From a virus, in IMG/VR virus record IMGVR_UViG_3300038461_000342, positions 1 to 34,031 of that record: 34,031 nucleotides of DNA. One strand, written 5' to 3'. The notes under the pieces are model-generated. The model was not told where the DNA came from, ran no database searches, and saw only the letters and a list, made by a program, of their open reading frames with translations. The position numbers and the translations under genes were made by a program. Positions 8,301-15,086 of the stretch are shown here, piece by piece (position 1 is the first letter of the stretch; each line of letters begins with the position of its first letter).

Positions 8301-8918
8301 TCATTGATGATAGTTATTCATAAAGGCGATATTATCTTCTAATTTATGCTGCATTGTCCATCCAAGAGAGTTAGCAATATGTCGTGTTCCTTCTGATCCA
8401 TAGGGAACGGGATGCCTTCCTGGAATTAAATAATATTTTCTTTTTGTTACTATTTTATACATGTGTTGTTCAAGTGGCATGTTGATATTCTTATTAAATT
8501 CTTTCATTGAATTGCAAAATTCTTCTAATAATTCAGTAGTTGCAAAAATTATATCTGTTGCCATATGGTTAGAATGAACCCATGTAGCCCCACCATACCA
8601 CATATTTTTTTTTTCCATATTATTAAATATATCTAATATTATATCTTCATTTAATAACCAACTATCAACACTTAATTTTATCCATTTTTTAATACCATTA
8701 TTCTTTAATAATCTATATCCTCCAATAATTAAGTCAGCATCGCCTGGAGATTGTCCTCTATTTTCACATTTAAAATCACATATTTCTTTTTCATTTTTTC
8801 CATTGTAACAATATGCGATATGAGGTTGGATCTTTATATATGAATTTAATATAGTACGCAGATAAGGCCAATATTGCTCTTTATTAAAACACGTAATTAT
8901 AAAATTTATCTCCATCAT
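8301..8918 (-). CDS. glycosyltransferase-like protein
   Basis: 205 residues from the first of two adjacent ATGs (8918-8916). The frame continues to a TTG at 8951, but the product beginning MMEINFIITCFNKEQYW starts directly with a GT-A-like first strand, so the ATG is preferred. IKKWIKLSVDSWLL could provide the metal-site acidic residue (VDS), and the C-terminal half contains NSLGWTMQHKLEDN. The family is assigned from its N-terminal strand and genomic company only; no full DxD is present. A TATAAT box at 8959-8954 (minus) lies just downstream of the terminator closing the 9014-9757 unit, so it may be the first gene of a separate transcript. No good ribosome site is visible. Confidence 0.5.
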   Translation of the reverse strand: MMEINFIITCFNKEQYWPYLRTILNSYIKIQPHIAYCYNGKNEKEICDFKCENRGQSPGDADLIIGGYRLLKNNGIKKWIKLSVDSWLLNEDIILDIFNNMEKKNMWYGGATWVHSNHMATDIIFATTELLEEFCNSMKEFNKNINMPLEQHMYKIVTKRKYYLIPGRHPVPYGSEGTRHIANSLGWTMQHKLEDNIAFMNNYHQ

Positions 8919-8964
8919 ATAAAATATAGCTAAATTTACATAATTACCCAACCATTATATTAAA

Positions 8965-8988
8965 AAAGGGCGGTTGTTTCCGCCCTTT
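8965..8988 (-). terminator. intrinsic terminator after the Ala/Pro-rich gene
   Basis: Read on the minus strand, AAAGGGCGG pairs with CCGCCCTTT around a 6-base loop and runs directly into six T residues. It lies 26 bases past the stop of the 9014-9757 gene. It separates the capsid block from the glycosyltransferase block. Confidence 0.9.
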
Positions 8989-9013
8989 GTTTAAGACAAA
9001 ATAAAGAACAGAA

Positions 9014-9757
9014 TTAAATAATTCCAGCCTTTGACAGTTGAATTAATCCACGAACAGTGTCAGCGCTGAACATTAATTCTGATTTCTTTTCAAATGGTGG
9101 TTTCTTTTTGTCTTTTTCTTTTTTATCTTTATCTTTTGCTTCAGCAGCTCCATCACCTTCTCCTTCAGCTTTTTGCTCTTCTGCGCCCTGCTCACCTTCT
9201 GGAGTAGCATTTGCTTTAGCCTGAACAGGAGAAGCTACTATTTGATCAGCAACCTGAGATTCAGGTGTTGCTGGTACTGCTGGGGCTGCTGGAGCGCCTG
9301 GAGCACCCGCAGCTGCTTCAGGCGGTATTTGACCTCCACCTCCACCAGAAGCTTCATTAGCAGCCTCCGCAACACCCCTGGCAATCTGTCCAGCCGCCAA
9401 AGCAATAGTTTGCTGTGCGTTAGCGTCACCTTGAGCAGCTGCCTGAAATGCAGGGGCTAGGAAAGCCTGAGCGGCCTTAGCACCTTCTGCAGCGGGGTCG
9501 ACAGCCGGTTGTCCACCACCAGCCATTTGAAGTGCCTGTTGGTCAGCTGGGACGGCTGCAGCGCCGGCAGGAGCCTGTACTGGGGCTGCCTGTCCTATTG
9601 GGGCAGCGCCAGTGCCCTGTTGCTCAGCAGCACCACCAACCGCTGGAACTGATTCATCAAAATTTGTTGCAGCTTGAGCTGATTTTGTGAGAAAAATGAT
9701 AGCGTCAGCAACTTCCTTGTTCTCTTTAGCCATTTTAAGTAATTCATCTTTTTTCAT
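9014..9757 (-). CDS. Ala/Pro/Gln-rich low-complexity protein (structural or scaffold candidate)
   Basis: 247 residues, preceded by an AAGGAG site. The N-terminus (MKKDELLKMAKENKEVADAI) is helical and charged. Residues about 45-175 are Ala/Pro/Gly/Gln-rich and disordered, residues about 180-220 are Glu/Lys-rich (KDKDKKEKDKKK), and the end is TVRGLIQLSKAGII. That end resembles the C-terminus of the scaffold-like gene at 14024-14920 (VAVLVKAGIVQA), which hints at a shared binding partner. The region is clearly richer in GC than its neighbours because of the Ala/Pro/Gly codons. The composition and placement downstream of the capsid gene suggest an internal head or scaffold-type protein, but no family was recognised. 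Confidence 0.6.
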   Translation of the reverse strand: MKKDELLKMAKENKEVADAIIFLTKSAQAATNFDESVPAVGGAAEQQGTGAAPIGQAAPVQAPAGAAAVPADQQALQMAGGGQPAVDPAAEGAKAAQAFLAPAFQAAAQGDANAQQTIALAAGQIARGVAEAANEASGGGGGQIPPEAAAGAPGAPAAPAVPATPESQVADQIVASPVQAKANATPEGEQGAEEQKAEGEGDGAAEAKDKDKKEKDKKKPPFEKKSELMFSADTVRGLIQLSKAGII

Positions 9758-9787
9758 AAAACATAACTCCTTTTGTAAGTCATTGAA

Positions 9788-10273
9788 CTATAAGATGCTA
9801 TTCGGCTTAATAGGCAAATTACCATGTATTGTGTTGTAAGGACTTGAAACTCCACCCCAAGCATTATCAATATTAATGCTAACTTTCATTTGTTTAAAAT
9901 TATTAATTTCGCTGTCAGCTATTCTAGTTAATAATTGTATAAACTGTAAATAACGTTCTTTATCACTTATTTTAACTGTAATACCGCCATTGTTATAAGT
10001 AAGGTCATTTCTCGCCTGGCATATTCCATTTGATATTAAGGCCTCTATTGCACTTTGATGAAGTAATAAACTCGGTATTGGAAATGTTGAAAAATCAAAA
10101 GATGCAATTAATGGAGGAATTGAATTTAAAAACCCCAAAGCCATATTTAAATATAGACTTATTAAATTTCCTTTATTTTCTTCACGAAATTTTAATAGTC
10201 TATTTAGTTCAGCATAATCTTTAATAAAATCTCTTAAAGCAGAAATATAATCAGCTTCAGTTAATATAGCCAT
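9788..10273 (-). CDS. putative structural protein of unknown family
   Basis: 161 residues, with a GAGGG ribosome site ahead of ATG 10273. The N-terminal helix (YISALRDFIKDYAELNRLL) is followed by a hydrophobic stretch (NMALGFLNSIPPLIASFDF, about 43-61). The C-terminal half contains a YNNGGITVKISDKERY patch and ends with AWGGVSSPYNTIHG. I recognise no named domain. Position between the capsid gene and the Ala/Pro-rich protein, inside a leftward structural operon, suggests a head-completion or neck component. The hydrophobic stretch could be a core helix rather than a membrane segment. The function is inferred from position only. Confidence 0.55.
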   Translation of the reverse strand: MAILTEADYISALRDFIKDYAELNRLLKFREENKGNLISLYLNMALGFLNSIPPLIASFDFSTFPIPSLLLHQSAIEALISNGICQARNDLTYNNGGITVKISDKERYLQFIQLLTRIADSEINNFKQMKVSINIDNAWGGVSSPYNTIHGNLPIKPNSIL

Positions 10274-10275
10274 AA

Positions 10276-10575
10276 TTATTTACCCTCATTTATTGAAGCT
10301 TTATCAGAAAGTAAATTTTTTTCTATCGTTAATTCAGGCATATTTTCATCATTGATTTTTTGAGCAATGGGATCTTTTTTTAATTTCTCCGCCATATCCC
10401 ATCCATTTGTTTTTACAACCTGATGTTTAGCAAGAGATTCAAAAAATCTCATTGTTGATCCTGAATGATTAATATCAGGAATACTTAAATTAATAACTTC
10501 CCCAGGACATACCAAGGTCTTCATGCTATTGCACAGTATCCAAACTGGAGTATCTGAAATATTTTTATATAACAT
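10276..10575 (-). CDS. small protein of unknown function in the capsid operon
   Basis: 99 residues starting MLYKNISDTPVWILCN. A short beta-rich N-terminal part (LVCPGEVINLSIPD) is followed by a charged helical C-terminus (KLKKDPIAQKINDENMPELT). The stop lies two bases before the start of the next gene, so the two are co-translated. It is separated from the capsid gene by the terminator at 10594-10628, so its expression must rely on read-through or a promoter I cannot see. No family was recognised. The beta-rich core followed by a tail would suit a small capsid- or neck-associated protein, but that is inference. Confidence 0.5.
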   Translation of the reverse strand: MLYKNISDTPVWILCNSMKTLVCPGEVINLSIPDINHSGSTMRFFESLAKHQVVKTNGWDMAEKLKKDPIAQKINDENMPELTIEKNLLSDKASINEGK

Positions 10576-10593
10576 TCATTTTACCTTTAAGCT

Positions 10594-10628
10594 AAAAAGG
10601 CCCAGCCCGTTTGTCAGGCCAGGCCTTT
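10594..10628 (-). terminator. intrinsic terminator after the major capsid gene
   Basis: On the minus strand AAAGGCCTGGCC pairs with GGCTGGGCCTTT (12 bp including two G-T wobbles), followed by a run of five T residues. It lies just downstream of the capsid gene stop and would cap the most abundant late transcript. Confidence 0.9.
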
Positions 10629-10653
10629 CCCATCACCATCCACCAAAGGAGAC

Positions 10654-11673
10654 TTACACCGTCAACGAAGCATAATATGTCGAGATATCCGCATCAATTG
10701 TACCATCTGCAGAAATCTCAAGATTCGTCGATGTTCCAGGAGCCTTCGAGCCCTTAAGAGTCAGAAGCGTCGAAGACATCGCATTACCGATACCCATACC
10801 AATAGATTCCTTTGTCTGCCATTCAATGAGACCGAAAGTCGACTTGATCTCAAAAGAAGGATCGCCTAATGCGAAGTTGTGACCAAGGAAATCAGGATTC
10901 GTAAACGCCCAGAGATGACCCATAGGAAGGATATCACTCTTGATCGTGCGAACCACTTTCGTTCCATGGAGAGTATCCGACGTGATGCCATTCAGCACAC
11001 GGTCCTTACCAAAGTCATCACCGACGTTTGGCAGAACAACAACAGTTTCCCATACTTCCTGACACATCAGAACACAGGCAACCTCTTTGCGCTTTGGATC
11101 ATTGGCATTGATACCAGAAGCCAATGTATTCTTCAGTTTGACCATATCGCCGTGCGCAATATAAAGATCAACTGTTGGCGAACCAGTATACTTTACGCCT
11201 TTTTTGGAAATGCTGAGAGCAGCACCCATAAGGCGGAGGAAGAACTTATCTTCCAACTTCTCAAGAACAGGAACTGACTTATCTTCGATCCTCTTCGTGA
11301 TCTTATACTGATAAGCCCTGAGGTCTTCAACCGTAATCTGGAAACGCTTTGTCACGAAATTGACGATAGGTATGATATACCTTTCGCCCTTTACATACTG
11401 GCCGTCCGGCTCACCAAGATTATCTACACCAACAGCATATGCTGTAGGTTCGATATCCCTGATGATATACAGAGAATTGTCTTTGACGTTACGCTGACAA
11501 TCTGCCGTTGTGATCGGCTCCTGTGGAATAATAGCCCTTGAAAACGCTGCTTCCATGAGTTCTGTCTTCACATACTGACGACCAGACTCTTGGAGTTCAG
11601 CTTGACCAGCAACTGTCGCAACCTTTTCAAGGAAGGACTCGTTAAACTGGGTTACACTGATGTCGTTAATCAT
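10654..11673 (-). CDS. major capsid protein (HK97-fold candidate)
   Basis: 339 residues, with an AAGGAG site before ATG 11673. The order of features fits an HK97-type capsid protein: a helical N-terminal arm (about 1-45), a spine-helix region (about 115-150, EDLRAYQYKITKRIEDK), a beta-rich P-domain, and a mixed A-domain ending in small residues (about 290-339). Composition is balanced and codon use is richer in GC than neighbours, as expected for the most highly expressed gene. It is followed by a strong terminator and preceded by three decoration-like paralogues, a scaffold-like gene and a protease. Its N-terminus (QFNESFLEKVATVAG) loosely resembles the KIA peptide found in many genes here, so the arm may be processed. 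The fold is inferred. Confidence 0.85.
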   Translation of the reverse strand: MINDISVTQFNESFLEKVATVAGQAELQESGRQYVKTELMEAAFSRAIIPQEPITTADCQRNVKDNSLYIIRDIEPTAYAVGVDNLGEPDGQYVKGERYIIPIVNFVTKRFQITVEDLRAYQYKITKRIEDKSVPVLEKLEDKFFLRLMGAALSISKKGVKYTGSPTVDLYIAHGDMVKLKNTLASGINANDPKRKEVACVLMCQEVWETVVVLPNVGDDFGKDRVLNGITSDTLHGTKVVRTIKSDILPMGHLWAFTNPDFLGHNFALGDPSFEIKSTFGLIEWQTKESIGMGIGNAMSSTLLTLKGSKAPGTSTNLEISADGTIDADISTYYASLTV

Positions 11674-11723
11674 AATAAGACTCCTTGAATAATTTGAATA
11701 AGTTTAGTAACAGTTATAATACT

Positions 11724-11748
11724 TGGGGTTGATTAAGGCTCAACCCCA
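11724..11748 (-). promoter_or_regulatory. 9-bp hairpin between decoration-like gene and capsid gene
   Basis: TGGGGTTGA and TCAACCCCA form a perfect 9-bp stem around a 7-base loop just past the stop of the 11755-12456 gene. No T tract follows on the minus strand, so it is more likely an mRNA stabiliser, processing site or partial attenuator upstream of the capsid gene than a full terminator. Confidence 0.55.
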
Positions 11749-11754
11749 TAAACC

Positions 11755-12456
11755 TTACGATGCACTTGCACTAGGACTTACAGAACCCGACGGACTTATA
11801 GACCTACTTGCTGAACTGCTAGGACTTTTAGACGCCGACGGACTGACAGAAGCACTAGTTGAACTACTTGGACTTGTAGACGCCGACGGACTGACAGACG
11901 CACTAGCTGAACTGCTAGGGCTAGTAGATGCTGACGGACTTACAGAGGCGCTTGTTGAACTACTAGGACTGGTAGAAGCTGATGGACTTTCAGATGCTGA
12001 CGGACTTGATTGCGCTCCCTTAAGAATAGGGGAAACAATCATACAAGTTAAAAGTCCAGCACCAGAATCATATTTTTCCACAACAGCAACTACACGTTCT
12101 CCACCAAGAGCATATCTCAATTTTCCTTTATTCCCAGCAGTAGTATCAACTGTAAGATAAGCACCTTTGCTTAAATATCCGCCAGTAAAACCAACATTAC
12201 TCACTTCATATCTGCAACCAATTGTTTCCATCGTCGTAATATGACCGACTTTGACATCATGACTTTCATATGTATTTCCAGTAACTGGAGTAATACATAA
12301 TTTTGCAGTTGCAGGAGCGGTTCCAGTCGTAATATTGGAGACAACGCCGTCATTGTCAACTTGAACCCACATTCCAGGTTCAATTGTAAAACCACTAAGA
12401 TTCACTTGTCTTGTGACCCTAACGGTTTTATTTAGCAATGTTAAAATATTTAACAT
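11755..12456 (-). CDS. decoration-like capsid protein with Ser/Pro-rich repeat tail
   Basis: 233 residues. Residues 1-150 are a paralogue of the next two genes: MLNILTLLNKTVRVTRQV, PGMWVQVDNDG, YESHDVKVGHITTMETIGCRY and VVAVVEKYD align throughout. The remaining 80 or so residues are almost wholly Ser/Pro/Ala/Thr in 16-residue repeats (SPSASTSPSSSTSASV pattern). The conserved part is beta-rich and about the size of phage head-decoration or trimeric cement proteins. Its placement directly upstream of the capsid gene supports display on the head. The tail would be extended, disordered and a good O-glycosylation substrate. The decoration role is inferred from context, not from a recognised domain. 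Confidence 0.65.
   Translation of the reverse strand: MLNILTLLNKTVRVTRQVNLSGFTIEPGMWVQVDNDGVVSNITTGTAPATAKLCITPVTGNTYESHDVKVGHITTMETIGCRYEVSNVGFTGGYLSKGAYLTVDTTAGNKGKLRYALGGERVVAVVEKYDSGAGLLTCMIVSPILKGAQSSPSASESPSASTSPSSSTSASVSPSASTSPSSSASASVSPSASTSPSSSTSASVSPSASKSPSSSASRSISPSGSVSPSASAS
11758..11988. repeat. 48-bp tandem repeats encoding Ser-rich 16-residue units
   Basis: Four full units and a partial one are seen; for instance GACGCCGACGGACTGACAGA recurs at 11831 with a near-identical copy 48 bases later at 11879. Units differ mainly at silent or Ser/Thr/Ala-swapping positions, so the protein pattern is kept while the DNA drifts. Copy number may vary between isolates. Confidence 0.85.
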
Positions 12457-12476
12457 TTATCACTCCTTCTTTTTTA

Positions 12477-12983
12477 TTATGGAGCCGGCGTTGTAGTTGT
12501 CGTTGTCGTCGTTGTAGTGGTAGTCGTCTGCGTTACCGACGGCATAATGGATGGATCAACTGTGATAACGGTCAGAAGACCATTAATTCCATCCCAACCC
12601 TCAACAACTGCAACAACTGTCTCGCCATTCGCTGCCATTGAAAGCTTCCCCTCAAAAGTAGAAGCAGAATCAACAGCAAGATATTCACCAGGATAGAAAG
12701 TGGCACCATTATAACCATCAGCATCAACAGCATATCTGACGCCGATAGTTTCAAGAGTTGTAATCCTACCAACTTCAACATCATGACTCTCATAGATATT
12801 GTCAGTGCAACTTCCAATGCAGAGTTTCGCTACTGCAGGATTTGAACTTGTTCCGACATTCTGTACGGAACCATCATTATTTACTTTGAGCCATATTCCA
12901 GGAAGAGCGGTAAACGTAGAAAGATCAAAAATTTTCCTGGAAACGCGAGTGCATTTGCTAAGCGGGGTTTTGATATCTAACAT
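12477..12983 (-). CDS. decoration-like capsid protein with polythreonine tail
   Basis: 168 residues; an AGGAGAG site precedes ATG 12983. This is the middle copy of the three-paralogue set (MLDIKTPLSKCTRVSRKIFD, PGIWLKVNNDG, YESHDVEVGRITTLETIGVRY, ETVVAVVEGWDG). After the shared ...DPSIMP end it carries a short added tail of Q, thirteen Thr and PAP. The Thr run uses all four Thr codons, so it is held at the protein level rather than arising from recent slippage. Its expected place is the head surface. The tail resembles the Thr/Pro tracts of the Ig-like protein at 4342-6102, suggesting a common modification. Confidence 0.65.
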   Translation of the reverse strand: MLDIKTPLSKCTRVSRKIFDLSTFTALPGIWLKVNNDGSVQNVGTSSNPAVAKLCIGSCTDNIYESHDVEVGRITTLETIGVRYAVDADGYNGATFYPGEYLAVDSASTFEGKLSMAANGETVVAVVEGWDGINGLLTVITVDPSIMPSVTQTTTTTTTTTTTTTPAP

Positions 12984-12996
12984 GGTTCTCTCCTAT

Positions 12997-13014
12997 TTTA
13001 ATGTTAACATTAAA
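12997..13014. promoter_or_regulatory. 18-bp perfect palindrome in a decoration-gene spacer
   Basis: TTTAATGTTAACATTAAA reads the same on both strands and sits between the stop of the 13025-13468 gene and the ribosome site of the 12477-12983 gene. It could bind a dimeric protein or fold in the mRNA as a weak attenuator. It has no T tract. Confidence 0.45.
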
Positions 13015-13024
13015 TAATTCAATA

Positions 13025-13468
13025 TTAAGGCATGATACTTGGGCAACAGATTGTAAAAGTCAAAATTCCTGTTGCTCCATCATATCCTTCCGCGACAGCA
13101 ACAATTGTTTCACCAGAGTCAGCAACTTTAAGCTTTCCAGCTTTTGGTGTTGACGAAGCATCAACAGAAAGATAATTACCAGCAGCAGCAACTTCACTGA
13201 AACCATCGGAATCAACACCAAATCTACAACCGATACTTTCAAGAGTCGTAATTCTTCCAACCTTTACATCATTACTTTCATACATATTAGCAGAAGCATA
13301 ACCAATAACAAGTTTGCAAACGGCAGGAACTGTCGGGGTTACGACATTATAGGCTTTTCCATCATTATCAATACCAACCCAAACGCCAGGAACCGCAACT
13401 AAATTGCCTATATCAATCTTTCTTGTTACCCTAACAACCCTGCTTAAGGGGGTTCGAATATCTAACAT
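13025..13468 (-). CDS. decoration-like capsid protein, tail-less copy
   Basis: 147 residues; an AGGAGA site lies before ATG 13468. It is the shortest of three tandem paralogues and shows the bare domain: MLDIRTPLSRVVRVTRKID, GVWVGIDNDGKAYNV, MYESNDVKVGRITTLESIGC and ETIVAVAEGYDGATGILTF, ending CCPSIMP with no low-complexity extension. Comparison with the other two shows the Ser- and Thr-rich tails were added after the same boundary. The predicted all-beta character and position in the capsid operon suggest a head-decoration protein. No named family was recognised, so a baseplate or fibre role cannot be ruled out. Confidence 0.65.
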   Translation of the reverse strand: MLDIRTPLSRVVRVTRKIDIGNLVAVPGVWVGIDNDGKAYNVVTPTVPAVCKLVIGYASANMYESNDVKVGRITTLESIGCRFGVDSDGFSEVAAAGNYLSVDASSTPKAGKLKVADSGETIVAVAEGYDGATGILTFTICCPSIMP

Positions 13469-13486
13469 AGTAATTCTCCTTTTTAA

Positions 13487-13987
13487 TTAAGCTAAACCTT
13501 CGACTCCATCGAATATGCCGCGTTTTGCAGGAGTCTCTGATGCTATTTTTTCGCTCTCTTCGAAGAATATATTTTTTGAAGTAACGCTTCCAAGAGCTAT
13601 TGCTTCTTTAATAATTTCTAATTCATGATCGCTTTTTTTGAGAAGTTCTGCTGTTTTTTCTTGAATGCCAGGATACTCAATCAACCTCCTATCAATCATT
13701 GAATCAATAACTTCTCTAACTTCAGCGATTTTACTTAATTGATTAATTCTTTTATCTCTTTCTTCTAACTCATTAAGTAAAGAATCAAGAGATGTCGACG
13801 CAATTTTCATTATTTCTTGGATTGAATTGTAAGATGCTTCCTTATATGGTAAAGAAGCTACCTTCATCAATCCTTGCGAAATTTTTTTCGCTTCAGTTTT
13901 ATCAATTTTAGAAGAAGCGGCCTTCTCAATGTTTTGAGCATTTAATCCAGCCGCTTCTCTAATCAACTGTTCTACAGTTGGAGTCAT
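13487..13987 (-). CDS. helical protein of unknown function in the capsid operon
   Basis: 166 residues, nearly all predicted helix. A coiled-coil-like central part (TSLDSLLNELEERDKRINQL, about 69-88) sits between segments rich in K/A/S. YNSIQEIMKIAST (about 53-65) resembles the KIA peptide seen elsewhere in the window, and SEKIASETPAKRG near the end is similar. Small helical proteins between scaffold and capsid genes are often scaffold partners or head proteins removed by proteolysis; that is inferred from position. No domain was recognised. The spacing to the upstream scaffold-like gene is 36 bases. Confidence 0.55.
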   Translation of the reverse strand: MTPTVEQLIREAAGLNAQNIEKAASSKIDKTEAKKISQGLMKVASLPYKEASYNSIQEIMKIASTSLDSLLNELEERDKRINQLSKIAEVREVIDSMIDRRLIEYPGIQEKTAELLKKSDHELEIIKEAIALGSVTSKNIFFEESEKIASETPAKRGIFDGVEGLA

Positions 13988-14023
13988 TTAGCCAAACCTT
14001 TTCCCTGATAATGGGTAAAAAAA

Positions 14024-14920
14024 TTAGGCCTGAACGATTCCAGCTTTTACAAGAACTGCAACTGCTTTTTCAATAGATTCGTCAGAGGCTGTTTTTTCAC
14101 CCTCTTCTTTTTCAGCTTTTTTCTTTCCCTTTTTCTCTTCCTCGTCTTTTTCCTCTTCAGATTCCATTTCCTCAGCAGCTTGTTTTACAAGAGAATCAAA
14201 ATACTCATGGGCTTTCTGACGGCCAAAAGCATCCGCCTCTTCAGCCTGTTTTGATAATTCAACATATTCATTAGCTGCTTTTACCATATCTTCCCTTGTC
14301 AAAGGCTGCTTGTTTGCAATCTTATCAAGGGCGGATGGCTCATCGGAGGCTTTCTTTTCAAGCGATTCATCGACTTTATAATTATCAAGAAGTCCAGCCT
14401 CTTTAAGAATTCCAACAGCCGTATCATACTGTTCATCAACAGCAATTTTGCGCATTTCAGTAACATAAGAATGAGCCATTGTACGGCCAATCTCTTCAGC
14501 CTCTTTGTCAGAAGATGTTTTTTCTGACCCACCAGTATTTTTTGCCGCCTCAGCAACGGCAGCTGGTTCTTTGCTGAAATTCTGAGCATCAGTAACTTTC
14601 TTATCACCATCACCGATAACAAAAACAGCAGGTTTAGAAGGAGCCGGCATCATCCCTTTTTCCTTCTCAGCTTCATTTCCACCCGCAATAGTTGTCTGCG
14701 GAACAGCAATAGCTTCTGTCGCTGCCACAACGGCTGGAGCAGCTTCGGCAACTGTTGACTGATCTGGAACTGCAGCTTTTGCGGTGGAATCAACCGCACC
14801 ACCAGCCATCTCAGCTGCAAGTTTGTCCAGAAGACTTGGCGTAACTGTTTTTGCACTCGCCGTTTTGGTGTGCGAACCTTCTACAATCCTCATGTGATCT
14901 TCAAAAGATGACTTAGGCAT
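14024..14920 (-). CDS. acidic/lysine-rich scaffold-like protein
   Basis: 298 residues; a GGAGG site precedes ATG 14920. The N-terminal third is Ala/Pro/Val-rich and disordered, the rest is charged helix with an extreme Glu/Lys block (about 250-280). Two internal units resemble each other: YVTEMRKIAVDEQYDTAVGI followed by LKEAGLLDN, and TASDESIEKAVAVLVKAGIV at the end; EKTASDE-type linkers recur. The acidic, helical, low-complexity make-up and position between protease and capsid genes match prohead scaffolding/core proteins. The RKIA unit links it to the KIA-peptide family, as expected if the scaffold recruits those proteins. Function is inferred from composition and order. Confidence 0.65.
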   Translation of the reverse strand: MPKSSFEDHMRIVEGSHTKTASAKTVTPSLLDKLAAEMAGGAVDSTAKAAVPDQSTVAEAAPAVVAATEAIAVPQTTIAGGNEAEKEKGMMPAPSKPAVFVIGDGDKKVTDAQNFSKEPAAVAEAAKNTGGSEKTSSDKEAEEIGRTMAHSYVTEMRKIAVDEQYDTAVGILKEAGLLDNYKVDESLEKKASDEPSALDKIANKQPLTREDMVKAANEYVELSKQAEEADAFGRQKAHEYFDSLVKQAAEEMESEEEKDEEEKKGKKKAEKEEGEKTASDESIEKAVAVLVKAGIVQA

Positions 14921-15086
14921 TTGAAACCTCCATATATTGTGAAACGAAACAGACTGGTTAACGTTCTATCTGTCAAATATATACATAATTAATATAATAT
15001 CTATAAGATAAAAAAAGCAAATTATCTTCTTTTACTATTAAATTTTATCATTAATCTCATAATTTGTACAGAATAAAATAAATTAT

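Noticed and set aside
10879-11277. Plus-strand ORF of 132 residues
   Set aside because: It lies wholly inside the well-supported capsid gene on the other strand and shows no domain or ribosome site.
11758-11988. CRISPR array
   Set aside because: The periodic units are coding, contiguous and without unique spacers.
11723-12160. Plus-strand repetitive Leu/Asp/Gly ORF of 145 residues
   Set aside because: It is the antisense of the Ser-rich repeats of the 11755-12456 gene; periodicity comes from that repeat.
14921-15086. Hidden gene or RNA in the gap between scaffold-like and protease genes
   Set aside because: The 166 bases are AT-rich and hold only the GGAGG ribosome site of the scaffold-like gene; no stable fold or convincing -35/-10 pair was seen.
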